DNA of 64,000 bases, from the NCBI RefSeq assembly GCF_013283875.1, contig NZ_CP054139.1:806001-870000 (forward strand). Reading direction: 5' to 3'. Origin of the DNA: Mucilaginibacter mali. GTDB lineage: Bacteria; Bacteroidota; Bacteroidia; Sphingobacteriales; Sphingobacteriaceae. The notes beneath the pieces are model-generated. The model searched no databases and was not told the origin of the DNA. It saw only the letters and a list, made by a program, of their open reading frames with translations. Of this stretch, positions 1 through 9,035 are shown one piece after another (within the stretch, counting starts at the first letter, position 1; every line of letters begins with the position of its first letter). A program made the position numbers and the translations under genes.

Positions 1-129
1 CCGTAAATATTTTATCAAAATAATACGTCTGTGATTTAACGATACCGGTAAATATTTTTAACCTTTTGGTATATTGGTACGTAATAATGCCATATCGTTA
101 ACGTATTAATACGTAATACTCAACATTAC
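1..129. other. AT-rich intergenic segment with palindromes
   Basis: AT-rich DNA upstream of a short ORF. ACGTATTAATACGT at 101-114 is a perfect palindrome. The 9-mer TACGTAATA occurs twice, at 78-86 and 110-118, 32 bases (about three helical turns) apart. This could be a promoter/operator region, but no clear TAnnTTTG element is seen and no regulator is adjacent. Confidence 0.3.
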
Positions 130-240
130 ATGAAAGATACCCTTATCGTATTAGGCGCATTAGTTGTTTTACTTGCCCTTTGGTTCATCTTCAGGGGAAC
201 CGGGACTAAACCTGTTGACGAAGAGCCGGATGATAAATAG
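130..240 (+). CDS. Small single-span membrane protein (36 aa), unknown
   Basis: An ATG-to-TAG ORF of 36 codons. After MKDT come about 18 hydrophobic residues that would form one membrane helix, then a short basic turn (FRGTGTK) and an acidic tail (VDEEPDDK). This order is typical of small bacterial membrane proteins and unlikely in random DNA. No family is recognised. It is the only plus-strand gene before the minus-strand operon, to which it is convergent; the two are separated by a set of inverted repeats. No clear ribosome-binding site is seen, which is normal in Bacteroidota. It could still be chance. Confidence 0.5.
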   Translation: MKDTLIVLGALVVLLALWFIFRGTGTKPVDEEPDDK

Positions 241-250
241 TTCTTTTAGG

Positions 251-350
251 TGATTTCACCGATTAAGTGATGATTTCACCGATACCGCAATCAAAATCGG
301 TGAAATCATTTCCTCAAATCGGTGAAATCAAAAAATCAAGTCGGTAAAAT
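251..350. repeat. Nested direct/inverted repeats of a 13-mer
   Basis: TGATTTCACCGAT occurs at 251-263 and 271-283, and its reverse complement at 296-308 and 318-330. A degraded fifth copy lies near 340-350. The two direct copies can pair with the two inverted copies to form a hairpin. The cluster lies between two convergent genes, so it may act as a bidirectional terminator or be a mobile palindromic repeat. Confidence 0.7.
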
Positions 351-355
351 TCCAA

Positions 356-1675
356 CTATAAAAACTTCTTCAAATACTCCAGGTAAATATCCCAGTCGCT
401 TGGTACGGTGCCGTGCCCGCCCTGATGCATAAAGTAGCCCAGGGGGTTATAAGCCAACGAGGCATCCTTAGCCGCAGGCCACGGCGCGTTGCCCGGCCCC
501 TGCAATCCAAATAAATTATAAACAGGTTGTGCCGATACAGCCGACAGAAACTCGCCATGCGGATCAGACCATAGGTCGGTATCCCCTGTTTGCAACAACA
601 GGCTGCGCGGTGCCATTAAGGCCACCAGCATGTGCGCGTCTACCGGCGACAGGTTAAAATCGCCGGCGTATTTATGCCATTGGGCCGCGAACTGGTAAAA
701 GTAGCGCGAGGTGTCGCTCATATGTGCCAGGTTCTCGCCATAATTACGGCGACTAAGCGCCGCGCCGCCCTCACCCGAGCAACTGGCCAGCACTGCTTTA
801 AAACGGGTATCATGCGCGCCGGTCCATAACACGGTTTTACCCAGGCGCGATACACCGTGCAGGGCAACGCGATTAGCATCTATTTGCTTATCGGTCTCCA
901 AATAATCCATAGCGCGGCTCAGGCCCCAGCTCCAGGCAGATATGGCGCCCCATTCACTATCGCCGGGGATGGTTTGCCCGGGTTTCATGTATTTGCCGAT
1001 GATGCCGTATTTATAACCGGTTTTAAAATCAGGCTCGATATCGCCATAATAAATAGTAGCAATGCCATAACCCATGCCGGTAACACGTTCTATCAGTTCT
1101 TTCTTCATCGAACCCAGCCCCATTTTAGGAGCCGGCACCTTCTTGCCATTTTTATCCCACATGGTACCCTGCTTCACGCCCGGATCATCAACCGACATGC
1201 TGGAATTTGGCGAGAACGATATCATCAATAACAGCGGAACGGGTTTTGCAGATTTTGCCGGCAGGTACATCAGGATATCCATTTTCTGGTCGGTAGTATC
1301 CTTGGTAAAGTAAACGGTTACCTGTTTGCGTATGGTGCCGCCGCCAAAAACAGGTGTGCCCTTATCAAATACATTAAAACGCATACCTGCAGGTTTGCCG
1401 GGCATGGTGCCGTATTGGTTTTCTTCAAACAGTTTTACTATTTCAGGCCGGCGCTTGGTTAGCCAGGTTTGCTTATCCGTAACCTTTTGACCGTTCTTCA
1501 TGGTCAGCACATCGGGCAGGGTATAGTTGCCTACTTTATCCTCATCGTAATTTACGGGGATACCCGCCACCATTGCAGCCGGCGGTTTGGCCGCTGGTGT
1601 GTTTTGGCCCAAAGCAACATGCCCCAATGCAGCGCAGGCGCTAAATAATAAAAGGCTTTTTGTTAAACGATACAT
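356..1675 (-). CDS. CE15-type glucuronoyl esterase / acetylxylan-esterase-like hydrolase
   Basis: Secreted alpha/beta hydrolase of 439 aa with an N-terminal signal peptide (hydrophobic residues 7-22, ending near ALGQ). The nucleophile motif HGVSRLGK puts the serine at 276. SGEGG (about 300-304) supplies a nearby acid and HQGGHG places a histidine at about 421. The GxSRxGK nucleophile elbow is the mark of CE15 glucuronoyl esterases, which cut the ester between lignin alcohols and 4-O-methylglucuronic acid on xylan. Bacterial members can act on other uronate esters, so the substrate is not settled. It is the last gene of the catabolic run, 33 bases after the GH28 gene. Together they suggest release of sugars from plant cell wall in the periplasm. 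Confidence 0.85.
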   Translation of the reverse strand: MYRLTKSLLLFSACAALGHVALGQNTPAAKPPAAMVAGIPVNYDEDKVGNYTLPDVLTMKNGQKVTDKQTWLTKRRPEIVKLFEENQYGTMPGKPAGMRFNVFDKGTPVFGGGTIRKQVTVYFTKDTTDQKMDILMYLPAKSAKPVPLLLMISFSPNSSMSVDDPGVKQGTMWDKNGKKVPAPKMGLGSMKKELIERVTGMGYGIATIYYGDIEPDFKTGYKYGIIGKYMKPGQTIPGDSEWGAISAWSWGLSRAMDYLETDKQIDANRVALHGVSRLGKTVLWTGAHDTRFKAVLASCSGEGGAALSRRNYGENLAHMSDTSRYFYQFAAQWHKYAGDFNLSPVDAHMLVALMAPRSLLLQTGDTDLWSDPHGEFLSAVSAQPVYNLFGLQGPGNAPWPAAKDASLAYNPLGYFMHQGGHGTVPSDWDIYLEYLKKFL

Positions 1676-1708
1676 AAAATCGGGTTTTATGGTGATGTTT
1701 GATAGGAT

Positions 1709-3112
1709 TTATTTTAACTGGTATGGTGTGGCTGGCACAGGTATCATGTCAGGTGTTTTGGGTTGAGGCAAGGCAGCCGCGCTTTCAAGCCCGTTACCGG
1801 TTACGTTATAGGTGCTAAGCAAAGGCCCGGTATATCCTTTTACATTGATCCCGCTGATCTTAGCGTTTTTAATATTGGCCAGCGATATCCCCTTTTTGCA
1901 AGTGCCGCTGATATTGCTTAGTGTAAACCCATCCAGCGGTTTGCTGGGGTGTACGCCTACGCCATCTACCAAAACAGGCACATCAGTTACCTTAATATTA
2001 GTAAAGCTGAAGTTTTTGGTGGTAGGGATGCCCTCTAAACCGGGCACCGGCACCTGGTCCTGCAAGCCACTGCCGCTCAGGTTAAAGCGCAGCAGGCCGC
2101 CCTCCATACCGGTAACCTCGATATTATTTACGCTGATATTCTCGACAAAAGCACCACGGCCAACATTGCTTTTCATATAAAGCGCGAATGTTTTGGCGGC
2201 GGTGAACTTGCAATTTTCGATAGTAACGTTCCTTATCCCGCCCGATGTTTCGCTGCCGATACCGATGCAGGCAAATATCGAATCGGCAAAAGTGCAGTTG
2301 CTGATGTGAACATTTTGGGTAGTGCGCAGCAGGGTATAACCCTCCATGCCGCGACCAGACTTTAAGGAGATGCAATCATCGCCCGTAGCAATATCACAAC
2401 CATCAATGGTAACGTTCTCGCACGAATCTACATCTATGCCATCGCCATTGCCGCCTGTACTGCGGATGTGTAGATTTTTTATTGTTACCGCATTACAATA
2501 AGTTAGGTGGATCGACCACATCACACGGTATTCGGTAGAAAAGCCCGAAAACTCTACGCCGGTGCAATCTATCGGTTCAATTAATGCCGGTCTGCGTAAG
2601 GGGTTATCAGCAGTTGGTCGGCCGCCTACAACTGTACTTCCCATAATTTTCCCTGCGCCCTGAATCGCGATTGACTTAGCACCCACGGCGTAGATCAGCC
2701 CCGAATAGCCTTGTATCCATTTACCCTCCCAGCGCACCTGCATCACGGCGTAATCCTTCAAATCGGGCGAACCAATGATAACGGCATCCTTTTCTAAATT
2801 TAAGGTAACCAGCGAGCGTAATTGGATAGCCCCGGTAAGATAATTCCCGGCAGGAACTAACACGATGCCGCCGCCAAGCACGCTGCACCTGTCGATAGTT
2901 TGCTGTATGGCCTGCATGTCTTTAGTCTGCCCATCGCCAACAGCACCAAAATCACGGATATTGAGCACCAGTTTTTTTACCTGTGCTAATACAGGCGCAT
3001 TACTGGCATGATTTGTAACGGGCATATTAACCGCCAGTGATGCGGCAGGCAAAGCCAGTAAACCCATCCCGGCTTGTTTTATAAAAGTGCGGCGTGTATT
3101 GTTATTGCTCAT
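1709..3112 (-). CDS. Glycoside hydrolase family 28 (polygalacturonase-like)
   Basis: 467 aa right-handed beta-helix enzyme. The N-terminus has a Tat-like signal (RRTFIK followed by a hydrophobic stretch). The Pro-rich pectate-lyase-type start NIRDFGAVGDG is at about 51-61. The catalytic GH28 region is visible: GNGDGIDVDS (about 222-230) and ATGDDCISLKSG (about 242-253, acid pair D245/D246), followed by CIGIGSETSGG (about 282-292). These are the expected aspartates of an inverting galacturonidase. Family members cleave homogalacturonan, rhamnogalacturonan or terminal galacturonides; the exact bond cannot be told here. It precedes the CE15 gene in the same transcript and supports a pectin-related role for the operon. 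Confidence 0.9.
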   Translation of the reverse strand: MSNNNTRRTFIKQAGMGLLALPAASLAVNMPVTNHASNAPVLAQVKKLVLNIRDFGAVGDGQTKDMQAIQQTIDRCSVLGGGIVLVPAGNYLTGAIQLRSLVTLNLEKDAVIIGSPDLKDYAVMQVRWEGKWIQGYSGLIYAVGAKSIAIQGAGKIMGSTVVGGRPTADNPLRRPALIEPIDCTGVEFSGFSTEYRVMWSIHLTYCNAVTIKNLHIRSTGGNGDGIDVDSCENVTIDGCDIATGDDCISLKSGRGMEGYTLLRTTQNVHISNCTFADSIFACIGIGSETSGGIRNVTIENCKFTAAKTFALYMKSNVGRGAFVENISVNNIEVTGMEGGLLRFNLSGSGLQDQVPVPGLEGIPTTKNFSFTNIKVTDVPVLVDGVGVHPSKPLDGFTLSNISGTCKKGISLANIKNAKISGINVKGYTGPLLSTYNVTGNGLESAAALPQPKTPDMIPVPATPYQLK

Positions 3113-3263
3113 ATGCGGTTTATCCGCATCCTGGGGGCATGCGGTATGATGTTGTTTGATAATGCGTTGACAGCAGCAGGTTTATCTATACGATATTAAG
3201 AAAGTATCGCGGCATTTTAGCTACAACGTGCCCGATTATTTTACGGGAACGATTGCGTACCAG

Positions 3264-4745
3264 CTATTTTACAGCTTGTTGCCAGCCCTGGTAATATCGC
3301 GCCATATTTTCGCTGTACGTACCTTTCGCGATAGTTTCCTTTTGCGTGTTGAGGGTTTTAATAGCGGCCAGGTCTTTAAATATACCTGCCTTTAAACCGG
3401 CCAGCAAAGCGGCGCCTAAGGCCGACACGTCAGGCATTTGGCTGCGGACAAGCTTGTTATCCAGCAAATCGGCCAGGAAATCCAAAACAAAACGGTTAGC
3501 ACTAAGGCCACCGTGTACCATCAATTCGTTCAGGGTGATGCCGGTATCGGCCTGCATGGCATCAATCACATCTTTTATTTGGTAAGCGATAGATTCCAGC
3601 CCGGCACGCACCACGTGATTTTTATTGCAATCGAAGGTTAAGCCACTGATACCCGCCTTGCGGCTCATATCCCAATGCGGCGCACCCAAGCCGCTGAATG
3701 CAGGAACGAGATAAACACCATTGTTATCGGCAACAGCATTGGCCATAGCTTCAGCTTGCGATACATTATCGATGATGCCCAACTCATTCTTCAGCCATTC
3801 GATGGTCGATCCGGCGGATACGATAACACCTTCCAACGCGTAGTTGACCTGTTGAGCGGTGCTCCAGCACAACGTAGTTACCATGCCATTGCCCGATGCT
3901 ACCGGTTTGTTGCCGATGTTCATAATAATAGAGCAGCCCGTGCCCAATGTAGCCTTAGCAGTGCCAGGCGTAACGCAACCTTCGCCAAAAGCCGCCGCGT
4001 GCGAATCGCCGATCATGCTCATTACCGGTATGGTATCGGGCAGCAACCCGCCGAAATCGGTATCCCCATATTTTGCAGATGATGGCAGTATTTCCGGCAG
4101 TTTCAGGTTTTCAAGACCAAACCGGCCTAACAATTCCTTATCCCATTGTAAAGTTTCTAAATTAAAGAACAGCGTACGCGAGGCATTAGTATGGTCGGTC
4201 AGATACTTTTTGCCCTTGGTGAGTTTATACAACAACCAGGTATCGATAGTGCCAAAATGGGCCTGTCCTTCGCCAACGGTAGCGGCTACCAAAGGGATAT
4301 GCTGATGCAGCCACATGAGTTTAGTACCCGAAAAATAAGGATCGATGATGAGACCGGTTTTGGCGCGGATCTCAGGTTCCAATCCTTGTGCCAGTAACTC
4401 TTTACAGATATCAACCGAGCGTTTGCACTGCCAAACCACAGCGTTATACAGTGGTTGACCGAACTCGTTCCAAACCACAAAGGTTTCGCGCTGGTTAGAG
4501 ATGCCACAGGTTTTAATATCGGTAACATCGCCGCCCTGCACGGTAAATTCGGCAAGGCAATTTTTTACGGCTGCCAGCACGTTGGTATAGATACCCTCGG
4601 CATCCTGCTCTACAAAGCCACCTTCGCTGTACATGGTGTGCAGCGGTTCGGTAGCTTTGGCCAGCGCATGGCCTTTATCGTTAAAAATAATGGCTTTGGT
4701 GCCGCTGGTGCCCTGGTCAATAGCCAGTATATAGTTGTTATCCAT
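3264..4745 (-). CDS. FGGY-family carbohydrate kinase (GlpK-like fold)
   Basis: Sugar kinase of about 493 aa. It starts MDNNYILAIDQGTSG, carrying the phosphate-1 loop of the FGGY family, and later shows ATLGTGCS and GGLSANRFVLDFLAD, the second family signature. An upstream ATG at 4781 would overlap the preceding permease gene by 29 bases. The ATG at 4745 lies 7 bases after that permease's stop and gives the normal family N-terminus, so I prefer it. The sequence is nearest to glycerol kinases, but the neighbours (ribose-type ABC system, isomerase, split transketolase) argue for a ketopentose substrate. Apulose kinase of the D-apiose pathway also belongs to this family. The substrate is inference. 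Confidence 0.85.
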   Translation of the reverse strand: MDNNYILAIDQGTSGTKAIIFNDKGHALAKATEPLHTMYSEGGFVEQDAEGIYTNVLAAVKNCLAEFTVQGGDVTDIKTCGISNQRETFVVWNEFGQPLYNAVVWQCKRSVDICKELLAQGLEPEIRAKTGLIIDPYFSGTKLMWLHQHIPLVAATVGEGQAHFGTIDTWLLYKLTKGKKYLTDHTNASRTLFFNLETLQWDKELLGRFGLENLKLPEILPSSAKYGDTDFGGLLPDTIPVMSMIGDSHAAAFGEGCVTPGTAKATLGTGCSIIMNIGNKPVASGNGMVTTLCWSTAQQVNYALEGVIVSAGSTIEWLKNELGIIDNVSQAEAMANAVADNNGVYLVPAFSGLGAPHWDMSRKAGISGLTFDCNKNHVVRAGLESIAYQIKDVIDAMQADTGITLNELMVHGGLSANRFVLDFLADLLDNKLVRSQMPDVSALGAALLAGLKAGIFKDLAAIKTLNTQKETIAKGTYSENMARYYQGWQQAVK

Positions 4746-4752
4746 AGAAAGC

Positions 4753-5733
4753 TTAATCGTTTTTGGCATTGGCCTTATCAATAATTACAGCCAGTAAGAT
4801 CACCGCGCCCTTTACCACCTGCTGCCAAAACGGCGATACATTTAGCAACACCAAACCATTGTTCAATACCCCGATGATGATGGCGCCAAGCACGGTACCC
4901 ATTATCGTACCACGTCCGCCGGATAAGGATGTACCGCCAATAACCACCGCAGCGATGGAATCCAGTTCGTAACTCATCCCCGCGTTAGGCTGCGCCGAAT
5001 CTAACCGTGAGGTAACCATAATACCGCCCACAGCAGCCAGCAGGCCAGCAATGCCATATACCATCAGTTTCACTTTATTAATATTGATACCCGAAAGGCG
5101 CGAAGCCTGCTCGTTACCGCCAATGGCATAAATGTATCGGCCTAAAGCTGTTTTTTGGGTGATGATGACCGCGGCAATAACCACCAGTCCCGAGATCCAG
5201 ACTGGCAACGGCACGCCCAGGAACCACCCCGTACCGATATAGGCAAAACGGTCGCCAAGATCAGAGATCGGGAAGCCTTTGGTCCAAAGCATGGTGAAGC
5301 CGCGGGCAACGGTAAGCATGGCCAGCGTAGCCACAAAGGGTGGCACCTTAAATTTGGTAATTGCCCAGCCGTTGAATAAGCCCAGCAATACCCCGGTGAT
5401 CAAGCCCGCCACTACAGCACCAAGAATAGTAAAGCCGATAAACAGATCGTTTGATGGCAATTCTATGCCATACTTCAGTAACCCGGCGGTAACAGCCCCG
5501 CAAAAGGCCAGCACCGAACCTACCGATAAATCGATACCAGCGGTGAGTACCACCAAAGTCATGCCTACCGATATGCAGATGTTTACCGAGATCTGCCGCA
5601 TTACATTCCAGGTATTATCTACCGTTAGGAATTTATCCGACATTAGGCTAATGCCAATGCAAAGCAATATCAGCGCTATCAGCGACTGGAATTTTACCAA
5701 TTGGGGTTTGTAGCTTGCTAAGGTTGCGTCCAT
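4753..5733 (-). CDS. Ribose-type ABC transporter permease (RbsC-like)
   Basis: 326 aa inner-membrane protein with about 8-10 hydrophobic spans. It contains the family stretch TLVVLTAGIDLSVGSVLAF and a C-terminal glycine-rich IGGTSLSGGRG loop typical of RbsC/XylH/AraH-type permeases (BPD_transp_2). It follows the ATPase gene by 6 bases, so it is part of the same import system. ABC sugar importers of this type are uncommon in Bacteroidota, which mostly use SusC/SusD; none of the latter is in this locus. The substrate is probably a pentose, given the adjacent kinase and isomerase. Confidence 0.92.
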   Translation of the reverse strand: MDATLASYKPQLVKFQSLIALILLCIGISLMSDKFLTVDNTWNVMRQISVNICISVGMTLVVLTAGIDLSVGSVLAFCGAVTAGLLKYGIELPSNDLFIGFTILGAVVAGLITGVLLGLFNGWAITKFKVPPFVATLAMLTVARGFTMLWTKGFPISDLGDRFAYIGTGWFLGVPLPVWISGLVVIAAVIITQKTALGRYIYAIGGNEQASRLSGININKVKLMVYGIAGLLAAVGGIMVTSRLDSAQPNAGMSYELDSIAAVVIGGTSLSGGRGTIMGTVLGAIIIGVLNNGLVLLNVSPFWQQVVKGAVILLAVIIDKANAKND

Positions 5734-5739
5734 AGTGTT

Positions 5740-7248
5740 TTACAGGTTATCCGCTATAGCGGCTTTAAGGATATTGTCTTCAGTTGCGTTTGCGCCGTCA
5801 AATTCGGCAGTGATACGGCCATCGGCCATTACCAGTATGCGGTCGGATACGGCCAGGATCTCGGGCAGCTCGGATGACACCATGATGATGCCCAGCCCCT
5901 CTGCCGCCAATGATGATATCAGCTTGTAGATCTCGTTCTTGGCGTTGATATCAATGCCGCGGGTTGGTTCGTCCAGCATCAATACCTTAGGCTGGGTAGC
6001 CAGGCATTTGGCTATCACTATCTTTTGCTGGTTGCCGCCGCTCAGGTTTTTGGCTGTTTGTTTAGCCGAGGGCGTTTTTATCTTCAGTGCGGATATGTAC
6101 TTATCGGCCAGTTGCTGCTCTGCTTTCAGACTTATCGTACCAGTCGGGTGTAGGATCTTATCATAAATACTCAGTGCGATATTGGTTTTTACGTCCATCC
6201 CTAATACCAGTCCGTCTTTCTTGCGGTCTTCCGGTACCAGGGCCAGGCCGGCATTGATGGCATCGGCAACCGAATTGAACTTAACCGCGTTGCCATCTAA
6301 GGTAATTTGCCCGCTTAGCTGACCACCGCAGGTACCCAATAAGGCCTCGGTCAGCTCCGTTCTGCCGGCTCCCATCAGACCGAAAACGCCCAGTATCTCG
6401 CCTTTTTTTAATTCGAAGCTGATATTTTTCAGCGCTTTTTTGCCCGAATTTCCCGAAATGTTCAAAGTAAGATCGTACACTTTTAACACCACCGGCTTAT
6501 CGGCCGAAGTATTATTGCTTCGCATGATCTCAATATCGCGGCCCACCATTTTACGGATCAGTTCATCATGACCGATACCCTGCATGGCCCCGCTTTCTAT
6601 CGTGTGCCCATCGCGCAGCACAGTGTAGTTATCGGCTATTTTAAACAGTTCGTTCAGCTTGTGCGAGATATAGGCAATGGCTTTGCCCTCCTTCTTCAAG
6701 CCGGCGATGATGCCGAACAATACCTCCACCTCGCTCTCGCTGATGGCCGATGTAGGCTCATCCATAATGATCACTTCGGCATCGTATAGCAGGGCCTTGG
6801 CTATCTCTACCACCTGCTGCTGGCCAACCTTCAGATCGGCTACCAGTTTATCCGGCGCTATATTTAGCTTCAGTTTCTTTAATAATTCTTCGGCGCGCGA
6901 CCGCATAGCTGTCTTATCCAAAAATCCCCAGCTGTTCCGGATCTCGCGGCCTAAAAACAGGTTTTCGGTAATGCTGAGGTAAGGGATCAGGTTCAGTTCC
7001 TGGTGGATGATGGCAATGCCGGCCTCCTGTGCCTCGCGCGGGTTATTGAAGCGGATGGGCTGGCCCTTGAAGATCAGTTGCCCCTCGTAATCGGCATATA
7101 CGCCCGATAGGATCTTCATCAGGGTAGATTTCCCCGCGCCGTTCTCGCCGATGATGGCCGTTACCTTGCCGGCTTCCAGTTGCAGGTTCACATCGCTGAG
7201 CGCCGTAACGCCGGTGAACTTTTTGGTGATATGTTGGGCCGCCAGCAC
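5740..7248 (-). CDS. Sugar ABC transporter ATP-binding protein (RbsA-like, two ATPase domains)
   Basis: 502 aa protein with tandem ATPase domains. The first has Walker A GENGAGKST (about 35-43) and Walker B VIIMDEPTSA. The second has the degenerate P-loop GLMGAGRTE, a signature LSGGNQQK and Walker B VLMLDEPTRGID. A degenerate second P-loop is normal for RbsA, MglA and XylG. It powers import through the permease encoded 6 bases downstream. It lies directly after the DUF2291 gene (1 base apart) and after the binding-protein gene. Confidence 0.93.
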   Translation of the reverse strand: MLAAQHITKKFTGVTALSDVNLQLEAGKVTAIIGENGAGKSTLMKILSGVYADYEGQLIFKGQPIRFNNPREAQEAGIAIIHQELNLIPYLSITENLFLGREIRNSWGFLDKTAMRSRAEELLKKLKLNIAPDKLVADLKVGQQQVVEIAKALLYDAEVIIMDEPTSAISESEVEVLFGIIAGLKKEGKAIAYISHKLNELFKIADNYTVLRDGHTIESGAMQGIGHDELIRKMVGRDIEIMRSNNTSADKPVVLKVYDLTLNISGNSGKKALKNISFELKKGEILGVFGLMGAGRTELTEALLGTCGGQLSGQITLDGNAVKFNSVADAINAGLALVPEDRKKDGLVLGMDVKTNIALSIYDKILHPTGTISLKAEQQLADKYISALKIKTPSAKQTAKNLSGGNQQKIVIAKCLATQPKVLMLDEPTRGIDINAKNEIYKLISSLAAEGLGIIMVSSELPEILAVSDRILVMADGRITAEFDGANATEDNILKAAIADNL

Positions 7249-7249
7249 T

Positions 7250-7870
7250 TTATTTAACGTTTAGTGTAACGGGTATCACCTCAATATTATTCAGGTTGAT
7301 GTGCTCCTGGTTCAATTCAAAAGCACCGGCAAAACTGATATTATCGCCCTTTTTTACCTTGCTTTTAAACGGTGGCAACACCTCAGTACGCACCAGTTTA
7401 TTTACCTCGGCCGATACATTGTTCAGGTCCATCCCGTTGCCAAAATCGTTAACACCGATAATGCCGGGCGCATCGCGCAGGGCGTTGCCAAAAACATATT
7501 CGGTAGCTATTTTAAGCGGTAGTTTGCCCGGCGTGATGATGTACACATTGCTTTCATCAATATTGGTAATTACGCCCTGGCCCTGCACTAAAAAAAAGCG
7601 GGTATTGCCAATAGCCAGCGCGTGGGCATAAGCTTTAAAGGCCTTAACCGGGTTGTTTTTTAATTGCGAGATCAGCGTATCGGCATTAGGCGCTACGGCA
7701 GCAGCCGGGATCAATTGCTTATCCAGGTAAGTGCGGGCATAAGTTGCCGGGTCGAACTTTTTAGCCGCCGCGGCCTTCACCTCGCTCAGTTTTTTAAAGT
7801 AAACCGAATGGTAGGCGATGAACCCCAATATACAAAAAAATACGCAGTATTTGATGATCTTCTTCGTCAT
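7250..7870 (-). CDS. DUF2291 family protein linked to ribose-type ABC transporter
   Basis: 206 aa. One N-terminal membrane helix (about residues 6-20) is followed by a soluble, probably periplasmic domain. The regions NTRFFLVQGQGVITNID, FGNALRDAPGIIGVNDFGNGMDLNNVSAEVN and KGDNISFAGAFEL match my memory of DUF2291 proteins, which occur next to RbsABC-type importers. Function is unknown. Its place between binding lipoprotein and ATPase suggests an accessory part of the importer. No lipobox cysteine is seen. Confidence 0.75.
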   Translation of the reverse strand: MTKKIIKYCVFFCILGFIAYHSVYFKKLSEVKAAAAKKFDPATYARTYLDKQLIPAAAVAPNADTLISQLKNNPVKAFKAYAHALAIGNTRFFLVQGQGVITNIDESNVYIITPGKLPLKIATEYVFGNALRDAPGIIGVNDFGNGMDLNNVSAEVNKLVRTEVLPPFKSKVKKGDNISFAGAFELNQEHINLNNIEVIPVTLNVK

Positions 7871-7894
7871 ATTCTATTTTTTATTTTAGTGCAC

Positions 7895-8046
7895 TTGGCG
7901 GCTATTTAACCACAAAGGGCACTAAGAAAATGCTAACTGATTAACACAAAGGGCACAAAGTTTTTCTTCCTCAATTATCCGTACACAAAGGCTTTGTGGT
8001 CTTTGTGTTTCCTCCTCTTTGTGCCCTTTGTGGTTAAATCGCCACA
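7895..8046. repeat. Palindromic repeat family A, copy 1 (ACCACAAAGG type)
   Basis: Starts with TGGCGGCTATTTAACCACAA and ends with the near-complement ...TTTGTGGTTAAATCGCCA, with further CACAAAG / CTTTGTG pairs inside. It fills the gap between the binding-protein and DUF2291 genes and could form a long RNA hairpin. Other copies are at 26702-26816, 31911-32047 and 36301-36490. Confidence 0.8.
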
Positions 8047-8059
8047 AAGCCAAAAACAA

Positions 8060-8998
8060 CTAATTCTTTTTACCGAAGGCGATATAATCGTTAATATTAT
8101 CGCCCGTCACCATCTCTACGCCCACCTGTATCTTCTTCGGGAAATCGCGCTTGCCTTTAAAATAGGCATCGGCATAGTTGGCCGCCGTTTGCGCCATCAC
8201 TTTAGGGAACTGCATAGCCGTAGCCGTAATTTTGCCCTCCTTAATGCCCTCAATCGCATCACCCGCACCGTCAAAACCTATCACTTTTACATTAGCGGCC
8301 TTTCCTGCCGCGGCCAGCGCCTGGTAGGCGCCCATGGCCATGGCATCGTTACCACAAAAAACGGCGTTGATATCCGGGTGGGCCTGTAGTATCGATTCCA
8401 TCACTTCCATACCCTTGTTACGGTCGAAATCGGCACTTTGCTGGGCCACCATTTGCAGGCCGGGATAATAATCAACTACGCTATGGAAACCCTTAGACCG
8501 TGCCCAGGTATTATTATCGGCCACAATCCCCAAAATCTCTACATATTTACCTTTGGCGTGCGTGCTCTTCACAAAGAACTTACCCAAATCAACACAGCCC
8601 GAATAACTATCTGACAGGATCTGCGATGTAGCCGCATCCGGCGAATCCACCTCGCGGTCCATACAAAACACCGGCACGCCTGCCTTTTTCGCCTTCATCA
8701 CATTAGCTACCGAACCTTTGGCATCGGTAGGGTTGAACAGGATAGCCCCATAGCCCGATGAAATGGCATTCTCGAAGTTATCGCTCTCGGTAGCCGTGTT
8801 ATTCTGCGAGTCGAAGATCTTCGATTCGTAGCCTAAAGCTTTAGCCTGCGCGGCCGCCGTTTGCGCCAAAAACACAAACCAGGGGTTATTAAGGGTTGAT
8901 ACCACAATGGCCATCTTTTTCTGGTGATTGTCGGTATGCCTTTCGCATCCCGCAAAAACCACAACCACCAGCAATAGCAGTGCTTTTATGTATTTCAT
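8060..8998 (-). CDS. Ribose-type periplasmic sugar-binding lipoprotein (RbsB-like)
   Basis: 312 aa. A lipoprotein signal is present: hydrophobic residues 5-15 then FAGC with the lipid-carrying cysteine at 18. The mature protein is a type I periplasmic binding protein (Peripla_BP_4): KMAIVVSTLNNPWF, then ILFNPTDAKGSVANVMKAKKAGVPVFCMDREV, and VIGFDGAGDA near the end. It is anchored in the inner or outer membrane facing the periplasm and delivers sugar to the permease/ATPase encoded downstream. Binding proteins of this subfamily have been tied to ribose, xylose, D-apiose and others; which one applies here cannot be read from the sequence. Confidence 0.92.
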   Translation of the reverse strand: MKYIKALLLLVVVVFAGCERHTDNHQKKMAIVVSTLNNPWFVFLAQTAAAQAKALGYESKIFDSQNNTATESDNFENAISSGYGAILFNPTDAKGSVANVMKAKKAGVPVFCMDREVDSPDAATSQILSDSYSGCVDLGKFFVKSTHAKGKYVEILGIVADNNTWARSKGFHSVVDYYPGLQMVAQQSADFDRNKGMEVMESILQAHPDINAVFCGNDAMAMGAYQALAAAGKAANVKVIGFDGAGDAIEGIKEGKITATAMQFPKVMAQTAANYADAYFKGKRDFPKKIQVGVEMVTGDNINDYIAFGKKN

Positions 8999-9035
8999 TT
9001 ATAATTGGTTTATAATTCTCAATCTATTCAAATGG

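Noticed and set aside
3264..4781. Glycerol kinase with start at 4781
   Set aside because: That start overlaps the permease gene; no glycerol facilitator or glycerol-3-phosphate dehydrogenase is near, so the substrate glycerol is doubtful despite sequence likeness.
7994..8389. Long plus-strand frames inside the minus-strand transporter and enzyme genes
   Set aside because: They are antisense shadows of well-identified genes with no protein-like composition.
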